This document shows, piece after piece, positions 55,048 through 61,959 of a stretch of DNA of 64,000 nucleotides (position 1 is the first letter of the stretch; each line of letters begins with the position of its first letter). A program made the position numbers and the translations under genes. Origin of the DNA: Sphingomonadaceae bacterium PASS1 (GTDB taxonomy: Bacteria > Pseudomonadota > Alphaproteobacteria > Sphingomonadales > Sphingomonadaceae); contig NKIR01000001.1 in the NCBI GenBank assembly GCA_002255985.1, forward strand, positions 676,914 to 740,913, read 5' to 3'. The notes beneath the pieces were generated by a model. It ran no database searches. It was not told the DNA's origin and worked only from the letters and a program-made list of their open reading frames with translations.

Positions 55048-55625
55048 AACGGCTCGCGGTCTATTGCGGTTCGGCTACGCCCGATAACCCCATTTATATC
55101 GAAGCTGCGCGCAGCGTCGGTAAGATGCTGGCGGAACGTGGTATTGGCGTTGTCTATGGCGGCGGCCGATTGGGGCTGATGGGCGCGGTGGCCGACAGCG
55201 CGCTTGAGGCAGGCGGCGAAGTCATTGGCATAATCCCCGAAGCACTGGTTGGCGCTGAAGTCGCGCACAAGGGCTGCACCGAACTGCATGTCGTTTCGGG
55301 CATGCACGAACGCAAAGCGCGCTTTACCGACCTGTCCGACGGCTTCATAACTATTCCCGGCGGTGTCGGGACGATGGACGAATTATGGGAAGCAATCAGC
55401 TGGTCACAGCTCGGCTATCATCAAAAACCCGTCGGCGTTTTGAACATTGCGGGTTTCTATGATCAGCTTATCGCGTTCAACCAGAACATGATCGATGTCG
55501 GCTTTATCCGGCCGCAACATGCGGGCATCATGATCGTCGATGACACGCTGGACGGCTTGCTGGACAAGATGGCCGTCTATGTGCCGCACAAAAACATCTT
55601 CCAGATGAAAGCGGCCGATTTGTGA
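55044..55625 (+). CDS. LOG-family (TIGR00730) Rossmann-fold protein in the crt operon
   Basis: A 193-residue protein of the cytokinin-activating LOG family, with CGSATPDNPIYIEAAR at the start and the signature PGGVGTMDELWEAISW (about residue 110-125). Bacterial members hydrolyse nucleoside 5'-monophosphates or have unproven roles. The GTG start at 55044 overlaps the crtI stop by 4 bases, so it is translationally coupled to crtI and lies 36 bases before crtB. Smaller than the LOG-like protein at 15384. Confidence 0.88.
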   Translation: MKRLAVYCGSATPDNPIYIEAARSVGKMLAERGIGVVYGGGRLGLMGAVADSALEAGGEVIGIIPEALVGAEVAHKGCTELHVVSGMHERKARFTDLSDGFITIPGGVGTMDELWEAISWSQLGYHQKPVGVLNIAGFYDQLIAFNQNMIDVGFIRPQHAGIMIVDDTLDGLLDKMAVYVPHKNIFQMKAADL

Positions 55626-55661
55626 ACCAAACCCCCATCAGCCCTTGCACAGATTTTTGCC

Positions 55662-56597
55662 GTGGCTGATTTTGATCGCCCTGCCCTTGTTCAATTTGCG
55701 CAGGACAGCATATCGCGGGGATCAAAGTCCTTCCGTTTCGCCAGCCGGTTGTTTGACCGCACAACGCGCGAACGCGTTTGGCTGCTCTACGCGTGGTGCC
55801 GCAAATGCGATGATATGGCCGATGGTCAGGACCATGGCGGCGCGATGGCAGCGGTCACCGACCCTCAGGAAAGCCTTGCCGCCATTCGCACGCTTACCGC
55901 AAAAGCGCTGGCGGGCATGCCCACCGGTGAACCCGCCTTTGACTGCCTGGGCGTTGTCGCGCGGGAGTGTGGTATTACGGCGCGCATGGCAGAGGATGTC
56001 ATCGAAGGCTTCGCATTGGATGCCGCGGACTGGCACCCCCGCCGCGAGAGCGACCTGTACCAATATTGCTATCATGTTGCTGGCGCCGTGGGCGTGATGA
56101 TGGCCGTGGTGATGGGGGTTCCGGCGGATGATGATGCCACGCTCGACCGGGCATGCGACCTTGGCCTCGCCTTTCAACTCGCAAACATTGCGCGGGATAT
56201 TGCCGAAGATGACGCTGCCGGACGCTGCTATTTACCCGACGACTGGCTGGCGATGCTCGATATAGCGCCTGGCGAGCATATGAAGCCCCATAACCGCAAG
56301 AAACTGGCGCTTATGGGCCGCTGGCTGGCGGACGAGGCCGAGCAATATGAAGCCTCCGCACGTGTTGGCGCGGCGCGTCTGCCGCTGCGTGCACGCTGGG
56401 CGGTGCTATCCGCCGCAGGGATTTATGGCGAGATCGCGCGCAAAGTCCGCGCCGCCGATAGCCACGCGTGGGACGAACGTATTTTCACAAGCAGGCCTGA
56501 AAAGTTTCGCTGGGTACGCAAGGCGTTTGTCGATGCAGTTGCGAACAACCCGCGCGCCATGGACCGCGACGCTTTGTGGACGCGGGCGAGGGTTTAG
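55662..56597 (+). CDS. crtB: Phytoene synthase
   Basis: A 311-residue enzyme that condenses two GGPP to phytoene. The two acidic substrate motifs of the squalene/phytoene synthase fold are visible: WLLYAWCRKCDDMAD (about residue 40) and LANIARDIAEDDAAGRCYLP (about residue 175). SRGSKSFRFASRLFD starts the domain. The start is GTG 55662. Follows the LOG gene by 36 bases, completing crtY-crtI-LOG-crtB. crtE (GGPP synthase) and crtZ are not in the window. Confidence 0.95.
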   Translation: MADFDRPALVQFAQDSISRGSKSFRFASRLFDRTTRERVWLLYAWCRKCDDMADGQDHGGAMAAVTDPQESLAAIRTLTAKALAGMPTGEPAFDCLGVVARECGITARMAEDVIEGFALDAADWHPRRESDLYQYCYHVAGAVGVMMAVVMGVPADDDATLDRACDLGLAFQLANIARDIAEDDAAGRCYLPDDWLAMLDIAPGEHMKPHNRKKLALMGRWLADEAEQYEASARVGAARLPLRARWAVLSAAGIYGEIARKVRAADSHAWDERIFTSRPEKFRWVRKAFVDAVANNPRAMDRDALWTRARV

Positions 56598-56637
56598 CGG
56601 CGCGGGCTTTGTGACGCTGAAGTTGTTATCTAAAATT

Positions 56638-56708
56638 CGTCATCCTGAACTTGTTTCAGGATAACGGGCAACGTTGGTGTGTTATGCTGAAACAAGTTCA
56701 GCATGACG
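56638..56708. repeat. REP-like inverted element, family A (copy 3)
   Basis: Units CGTCATCCTGAACTTGTTTC... (56638-56665) and GTTATGCTGAAACAAGTTCA... (56681-56708) form an opposed pair at the end of crtB and before the convergent inositol phosphatase gene. The right unit has a TCC-to-TGC change balanced by a matching change (GGATGACG to GCATGACG) that keeps the stem paired. No flanking duplication seen. Confidence 0.8.
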
Positions 56709-56737
56709 ACCTTTGCCGGGCGGACCTTAAACCAACT

Positions 56738-57541
56738 TCAAACGGACGGATTTAACAACCGCGCCGCGCGCCCCGACAAGCGCTCCACAACAGCCGCATG
56801 TATCCCCGGCGCGCAGCAGATCAGGCCGAAATCCAATGACTTGCGCTTATTATATGTTATCGGTCCGCCAAGCGCATCGGTCACGACTGCGCCCGCTTCC
56901 TGCGCGACGAGGTGCGCAGCGGCGATGTCCCATTCATTGCCCCAGCGCAGCGTTGCGACCAAATCGGCACGGTCACAGGCGACCATCGTCATCCGCATCG
57001 CGATGCTGTTGGGCTTGGTCACGGTCACAAGGTCTGCATCGAGCCGTGGCAATTCATCGGCGGGCACGCGTGATCCGGTGAAATCCAATCGCGTGCTGCC
57101 CGACAGCGGCGCATTGTTGCACGTCACGCCTTCGCCGCGCGCCGCGACCCAGATTTTGTCTTCGGCTGGCGCAGCCATCACCGCAAATATCGGAATACCA
57201 TCAGCCACCAAGGCAACCGACACACACCAGCCGCTGCGTCCGCGCACATAATCGCGCGTGCCATCGATAGGATCCACCAGCCACAACAGCCGCGCATCGA
57301 GCCGCTTTGGGTCATCCAGCGTCTCTTCGGACAGCCATGCCGCCTCCGGCAAAATCGCCTGCAAACGCGTCGCCAGCAACGCATCGACGGCCATGTCGAT
57401 TTCGCTCACGAAATTGTTGCGGCTCTTTTCCCACACCTTGGCGTCGGGCACTGCGCCATCGCGCCAGCTGGCAAACGCCAACGCCGCAGCTTCCTGCGTG
57501 GCTGCGATTACGGCGTCTCTATCAAGCTGGCGTTCAGGCAC
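56738..57541 (-). CDS. Inositol monophosphatase family protein (HisN/CysQ-like)
   Basis: A 267-residue Mg-dependent phosphatase. The metal-binding motifs are SEET (near residue 71), DPIDGTRDY (near residue 89) and WDIAAAHLV (near residue 204). Family members hydrolyse inositol phosphate, histidinol phosphate or 3'-phosphoadenosine phosphates; the substrate here is uncertain. The ATG overlaps the pmbA stop by 8 bases, so it is coupled to pmbA. Confidence 0.87.
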   Translation of the reverse strand: MPERQLDRDAVIAATQEAAALAFASWRDGAVPDAKVWEKSRNNFVSEIDMAVDALLATRLQAILPEAAWLSEETLDDPKRLDARLLWLVDPIDGTRDYVRGRSGWCVSVALVADGIPIFAVMAAPAEDKIWVAARGEGVTCNNAPLSGSTRLDFTGSRVPADELPRLDADLVTVTKPNSIAMRMTMVACDRADLVATLRWGNEWDIAAAHLVAQEAGAVVTDALGGPITYNKRKSLDFGLICCAPGIHAAVVERLSGRAARLLNPSV

Positions 57542-58880
57542 CTGCGATCATCATGCCGTCGATCCGCAAGGTGGGCAGATTGATGCTGCGGATCCATTCC
57601 AGATCGTTCGCGGCGGTCATCGCTGCAAACATATCCTTCAAATTGCCGGCAATGGTAAATTCGCTCACGGGTCCGGCAATTTCGCCATTGATGATCAGGA
57701 AACCGGCGGCACCGCGGCTGTAATCGCCCGTAACAGGATTAACGCCCTGCCCAGCCAGTTCGTGCACATAGACGCCATGTTTGATGTCCGCGATCAGTTC
57801 GGCAACGCTGACACTGCCGCCTTCCAAATGCACGTTGGATGGGCTGACGCCCGGCGCGCCGCTGACGCCGCGGCTGGCATGGCCGGTGGGTTCTAATCCC
57901 AATTGCCGCGCCGATGCGCTTTCCATCAACCAGCCGGTCAAAACGCCATTTTCGATAATGGCACGGCGCGCCGTGGGCAGGCCTTCGCCATCAAAGGCGC
58001 GCGAACCAAGCCCGCGCTGCACATGTGGATTGTCAATGATCGATATGCCGCTGTCGAACAATTGTGCACCCAGCGATTCCAGCAGGAAGCTTGTTTTGCG
58101 GGCAATGGCCGACCCGCTGATCCCGCCGAGCAAATGCCCGACAAAGGAACTGCCAACGCGCGGGTCAAAGACCACGGGCATCTGTCCGCTTTTAATGGTG
58201 CCGGGATTCAACCGTTTAACTGCGCGTTCACCGGCACGCGTGCCGACGCTGGCGGGACTGGCGAGATCGGCAAGATGCCGGGCCGAACGCCAATCATAAT
58301 CGCGTTCCTTGGCGTCGCCATCACCCGACAGCACGCTGGCCGATATGCCATAGCCTGATCCAGCTTTCACGCCTGCAAAGCCGTGACTGGTGGCCAGCGC
58401 AAAGATCGAACGCGCCGCACTTGCGCCAGCGCCTTCGCTGTTGGTGACGCCGGGAACGGCGCGTGCGGCATCTTCGCATTCAAGCGCCGCTGCGCGAAGC
58501 CGTGCGGGATCGGGGTCTTGTCCATCATCGCCGTCGAAGTCCGGAATTGCGCTCGTGAGCAGCCGGTCGTGCGGCGCGAGGCCCGCATATTGGTCTTCGG
58601 GCGCTTCTTTCGCCATGTCGATCGCGCGCGCAACCAGACCGGCCAAAATATCGGGGTTCATGTTGGACGATGATATCGTCGCCGATCGCTGGCCGACAAA
58701 AACCCGCAAGCCAATGTCTTCGCCTTCGGATCGGGCCACATCCTCTAACTGGCCCAGCCGCACCTGAACGTCCGTAGATGCGTCACACACATATACGGCG
58801 TCGGCAGCATCGGCACCGGCTTTAATGGCTTGGGAAACGAGATTGTGCGCGCGATCAAGCGCTTCTTGAGGTTTAAGCAT
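57534..58880 (-). CDS. pmbA: TldD/PmbA-family metallopeptidase
   Basis: A 448-residue protein of the PmbA branch, the partner of TldD in the maturation of modified peptides (microcin B17) and turnover of CcdA in E. coli. The N-terminal part (RSEGEDIGLRVFVGQRSATISSS) and later GHLLGGISGSAIARKTSFL and ENGVLTGWLMES are family patterns. The HExxxH zinc motif is in TldD and not needed in this half. tldD is not in the window. The inositol phosphatase gene overlaps its end. Confidence 0.9.
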   Translation of the reverse strand: MLKPQEALDRAHNLVSQAIKAGADAADAVYVCDASTDVQVRLGQLEDVARSEGEDIGLRVFVGQRSATISSSNMNPDILAGLVARAIDMAKEAPEDQYAGLAPHDRLLTSAIPDFDGDDGQDPDPARLRAAALECEDAARAVPGVTNSEGAGASAARSIFALATSHGFAGVKAGSGYGISASVLSGDGDAKERDYDWRSARHLADLASPASVGTRAGERAVKRLNPGTIKSGQMPVVFDPRVGSSFVGHLLGGISGSAIARKTSFLLESLGAQLFDSGISIIDNPHVQRGLGSRAFDGEGLPTARRAIIENGVLTGWLMESASARQLGLEPTGHASRGVSGAPGVSPSNVHLEGGSVSVAELIADIKHGVYVHELAGQGVNPVTGDYSRGAAGFLIINGEIAGPVSEFTIAGNLKDMFAAMTAANDLEWIRSINLPTLRIDGMMIAGA

Positions 58881-58926
58881 GATTCCCGCTTAGGCGCGGG
58901 CCGTTACAGCGTCAATCAAACGGCGG

Positions 58927-59274
58927 TCAAAATACCGTGAACAAAACCGCCAAAATCGCCGGAATGGCCAAGGCGGCAGCCCAAAGCTTCAACCGGTCCG
59001 CTACATAATGCGTCTTCAGACCGTCGCCATTATACGCAGCGGCATCCAGCGCCTGCCAGCGACGCTCCATATTACGGCATGGCGGAATGACCACAGCCAC
59101 AAAGAGGACCAAGACAAAATAAGGAAATATCGACGTACCACGCGATTCGATGGTGGGTGTCACCAAAAATATCAGTGCCAATGTGTAGACCACCAGCGCA
59201 AAGGCGACATGGTCGGACATACGTTTTGAATAGCTTTTATAACTGCGCATTTGCGCTTGTTCGGCTTTTGCCAT
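58927..59274 (-). CDS. Small multi-pass hypothetical membrane protein
   Basis: A 115-residue product. ATG 59274 has GGAGAG 8 bases upstream; an earlier start at 59334 is less likely. Hydrophobic segments VAFALVVYTLALIFLV, IFPYFVLVLFVAVVIP and LWAAALAIPAILAVLF give three helices. A basic and aromatic loop follows helix two (PCRNMERRWQALDAAAYN). No known family. Between pmbA and queE with its own ribosome site. Confidence 0.58.
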   Translation of the reverse strand: MAKAEQAQMRSYKSYSKRMSDHVAFALVVYTLALIFLVTPTIESRGTSIFPYFVLVLFVAVVIPPCRNMERRWQALDAAAYNGDGLKTHYVADRLKLWAAALAIPAILAVLFTVF

Positions 59275-59344
59275 TTTTATCTCTCCTCTTCCCGTCATGA
59301 GACTGTCATCTTTGGGAACAGGTTTCAAGCACATTTACCAAACG

Positions 59345-59983
59345 CTATGGCAGCCCCAAAATCTTGTGATTTTGCAAGGATAAGCCCCATTTTGGGCGGT
59401 CCATGACGAAGCGCGTCGCTTCCTCTACGCTGGCTGCATTTAGCACGGGGTCGCCTTTATCCATTGGCTGGATGAGGAAATGGGCAAATTGCCATCCCTC
59501 CATGCGGTCCAAATCACTCGCCAATTGCGGCCAGACGAGTTTCAGTTCGTCGCCATGATGCTGGATCACGTCGGATCCTGCCTTGGGGCTGATGCAGACC
59601 CAATCAATGCCCGGATGGACCGCAATGGTGCCGTTGCTTTCAATGGCGATCTGAAACCCGTGCGCATGCAATGCGTCGATAATCGCATCATCGACCTGCA
59701 ACATGGGTTCGCCGCCTGTGATCACGACATAGCGCGATTGCGTGCCGTCACCCCACAAAGCCGCAACTTTTGCAGCAAGGTCAGCCGCGTCGTACCGGCC
59801 GCCATTTTCGCCATTCATGCCGACAAAATCGGTATCGCAAAATTGGCAGATGGCCGAACTGCGGTCTTCTTCGCGACCCGTCCACAAATTACATCCGGCA
59901 AAGCGCAGAAACACCGCACGGCGGCCCGCATGGACGCCTTCGCCCTGAAGCGTCAGGAAAATCTCTTTAACCGCGTAGCTCAT
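59345..59983 (-). CDS. queE: 7-carboxy-7-deazaguanine synthase (QueE)
   Basis: A 212-residue radical-SAM enzyme of queuosine precursor synthesis. The iron-sulfur ligands are Cys31, Cys46 and Cys49 (CX14CX2C), the variant seen in alphaproteobacterial QueE. VVITGGEPMLQ follows near residue 90 (SAM binding GGE motif). ATG 59983 overlaps the queC stop by 4 bases (ATGA), so translation is coupled. It converts carboxy-tetrahydropterin to CDG, upstream of QueC. Confidence 0.93.
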   Translation of the reverse strand: MSYAVKEIFLTLQGEGVHAGRRAVFLRFAGCNLWTGREEDRSSAICQFCDTDFVGMNGENGGRYDAADLAAKVAALWGDGTQSRYVVITGGEPMLQVDDAIIDALHAHGFQIAIESNGTIAVHPGIDWVCISPKAGSDVIQHHGDELKLVWPQLASDLDRMEGWQFAHFLIQPMDKGDPVLNAASVEEATRFVMDRPKWGLSLQNHKILGLP

Positions 59984-60663
59984 GCGTAAATGGTCGGATC
60001 GGGCAATCCCGCATCGGCAAAGCCCTTGGCGCGCAACCGGCAACTGTCACAGCGGCCACAGGCGTTGTTATCGGGCGTCGGATCGTAGCAGGACCAGCTC
60101 ATCCCCGCATCAAGGCCAAGCCGCGCCGCTTGCGTGGCGATATCCGCCTTGCTCATGTGCAGCAACGGCGTGTGCACGCTGAAATGATCGCCTTCAACTC
60201 CCGCCTTGGTGGCCAAATTGGCCATGCCTTCAAAGGCGCGGATGAATTCCGGGCGGCAGTCGGGATAGCCCGAATAATCGAGCGCATTGACGCCAATCCA
60301 CAAATCCCGCGCGCCGCGTGCTTCGGCAAGGCCAAGGCATAACGAGAGGAATATCGTGTTGCGCGCAGGCACATAGGTGGCAGGGATGGCGTTTTCTTCA
60401 ACGCCCTCTTTGGGGACAGCAATGTCCGCGGTCAGCGCGGATCCGCCAAAGCGTGTCAGATCAAGCGGCAGGACGATATGTTCAATCGCCCCCAAATGCG
60501 CGGCGATGGTCGCGGCACTATCGAGTTCAATCCTGTGGCGCTGGTTATAGTCAATGGTCAGCGCGATAAGGTTATAGCCCGCCTCGCGCGCCAAGCCAGC
60601 AACAACCATCGAATCGAGTCCACCGGACAACAGAACGATGGCAGATTTGGATTTTGCGGTCAT
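59980..60663 (-). CDS. queC: 7-cyano-7-deazaguanine synthase (QueC)
   Basis: A 227-residue ATP-pyrophosphatase-loop enzyme that makes preQ0 from CDG. The PP-loop is SGGLDS (residue 13-18), and the zinc cysteines are in SCYDPTPDNNACGRCDSCRLR near the C-terminus (four Cys). ATG 60663 is preferred over one at 60681 by homology. It lies 34 bases downstream of the tRNA-Arg gene on the same strand and overlaps queE by 4 bases. Confidence 0.94.
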   Translation of the reverse strand: MTAKSKSAIVLLSGGLDSMVVAGLAREAGYNLIALTIDYNQRHRIELDSAATIAAHLGAIEHIVLPLDLTRFGGSALTADIAVPKEGVEENAIPATYVPARNTIFLSLCLGLAEARGARDLWIGVNALDYSGYPDCRPEFIRAFEGMANLATKAGVEGDHFSVHTPLLHMSKADIATQAARLGLDAGMSWSCYDPTPDNNACGRCDSCRLRAKGFADAGLPDPTIYA

Positions 60664-60697
60664 TGCGAGGGGTCTCTGCATTCAGAGAGAAGAAAAG

Positions 60698-60774
60698 TGG
60701 TGCACCCGGAGCGATTCGAACGCCCGGCCCTCAGATTCGTAGTCTGATGCTCTATCCAGCTGAGCTACGGGTGC
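60698..60774 (-). tRNA. tRNA-Arg (anticodon ACG)
   Basis: On the minus strand a 77-base cloverleaf including encoded CCA: acceptor GCACCCG/CGGGTGC, D arm with AGCTCAGCTGGATAGAGC, anticodon stem TCAGA/TCTGA with loop CTACGAA (anticodon ACG at 34-36), and T arm with GTTCGAATC. All stems pair. Reads CGN arginine codons, with A34 expected to be deaminated to inosine. Confidence 0.97.
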
Positions 60775-60830
60775 ACTGGAAGGCGGCTATTAGGGTGGTG
60801 CCTTCCGTTGTGCAATAGCTAATTTGACCT

Positions 60831-61352
60831 TCAAACCTGCTTACAGGTCGATTTTCTGCGGATGGCATCCACAACCGGATATTCGGCTGGGCTGGAGAGC
60901 AATATCCGGATCAAGGCGATACCACGATCATATTGCAACGTTACCGGCTCATAACCCTGTGGCGCAGTCTGCCCGGTTTTCATCAATGCAAGACGGGCAG
61001 GTTTTCCACCCGTATCACGGTCGCTGCGGACAGCGGCGACATCTGTGCGCGCGTCGAATATGCTCACCGACCAATAATGACCCGGTACCGACGCTACATC
61101 GACCAGCACTGGCCCCTTTGAAACATCAAAAACACAGGAAGAATAGACAAGGTCAGGACTTGGCCGAACAATCGGTTGATTGTCTGCGGTTGCCAGTGCG
61201 CCAAATGCAAAGCTGTTTGCCGGCGCGCGCGCGCCGATAACATCCATCGCTTTTGACATCAGTGCATAAGGGGTCGCGAGCAAAACGCCTTGCCATGCGA
61301 ACGCAGACACCAGCAGTCCGGCGATGATAGGGAACATCCAGTTGCGTATCAT
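60831..61352 (-). CDS. DUF1254-domain protein, membrane-anchored
   Basis: A 173-residue protein with an N-terminal hydrophobic leader (MFPIIAGLLVSAFAWQGVLLATPYALM). The ATG at 61352 overlaps the stop of the DUF1214 gene in an ATGA arrangement; 61358 is an alternative. The domain (RPSPDLVYSSCVFDVSKGPVLVDV, HYWSVSIFDARTDV, YEPVTLQYDRGIALIRILL) is the DUF1254 pattern. These DUF1254/DUF1214 pairs are common in alphaproteobacteria, of unknown function, sometimes in envelope stress or lipid contexts. Confidence 0.75.
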   Translation of the reverse strand: MIRNWMFPIIAGLLVSAFAWQGVLLATPYALMSKAMDVIGARAPANSFAFGALATADNQPIVRPSPDLVYSSCVFDVSKGPVLVDVASVPGHYWSVSIFDARTDVAAVRSDRDTGGKPARLALMKTGQTAPQGYEPVTLQYDRGIALIRILLSSPAEYPVVDAIRRKSTCKQV

Positions 61353-61924
61353 GCGCATGCCTTTCTGGTAACGGTCGGAAGTTTGGCGTTTGCGGGATCA
61401 TTCAACAACGCGCCGCGCGGATGATAGGTACGCAAGGTCAGGTCAAAATGCGGCGTCCCCCCTGTGGGCAGCCAGACACCTTCGGTCGGATTTAGCGAAA
61501 CGGTGAATGACCAGTTGCCTTGCGCGTCACGGGCTGGCGCATTGCCAGCGACGGACCAGCGGTTCGCGGCATTTTTCACAAGCCAGCCTTCGCCTTTGTA
61601 AAGCGTTATACTCCACCAGCGCGCGTCGAGTTCACCGCCTGTGACCGTATATGTGCAGCGACCTTCCAAAGGGCGCCCTTCGCTGTCGGTGCGGGTGATG
61701 AAATACATCGCCTCTTTGGCCGGCAATGCCAGCAGGCCATTCAGTGCAACCTTCGCGCGCGTCAAAGCCGACGCTGATGCGGTTCCCTGATTGGTGTTCG
61801 CGCTCCATTGGCCGTTGTGGACCTGCTTATCTGCATAATCGCCACGGACCTGATGCACAGCAAAGGCCGCGCCGCCAACTAAGCCCAATGCGATACATGC
61901 CGCAAATCGGTGCCACGTTTTCAT
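61349..61924 (-). CDS. DUF1214-domain protein
   Basis: A 191-residue exported protein with an N-terminal hydrophobic segment (FAACIALGLVGGAAFAV). ATG 61924 has GAGGGAGAG upstream. The domain has MYFITRTDSEGRPLEGRCTYTV, ARWWSITLYKGEGWLVKN and the end motif GTPHFDLTLRTYHPRG, the DUF1214 pattern. It is 35 bases after ppdK and coupled to the DUF1254 gene that follows. The two domains are fused in some bacteria, so they probably form one protein complex. Confidence 0.75.
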   Translation of the reverse strand: MKTWHRFAACIALGLVGGAAFAVHQVRGDYADKQVHNGQWSANTNQGTASASALTRAKVALNGLLALPAKEAMYFITRTDSEGRPLEGRCTYTVTGGELDARWWSITLYKGEGWLVKNAANRWSVAGNAPARDAQGNWSFTVSLNPTEGVWLPTGGTPHFDLTLRTYHPRGALLNDPANAKLPTVTRKACA

Positions 61925-61959
61925 AATGCTCTCCCTCTATGGAGGGTTAGAGCAAAAGA

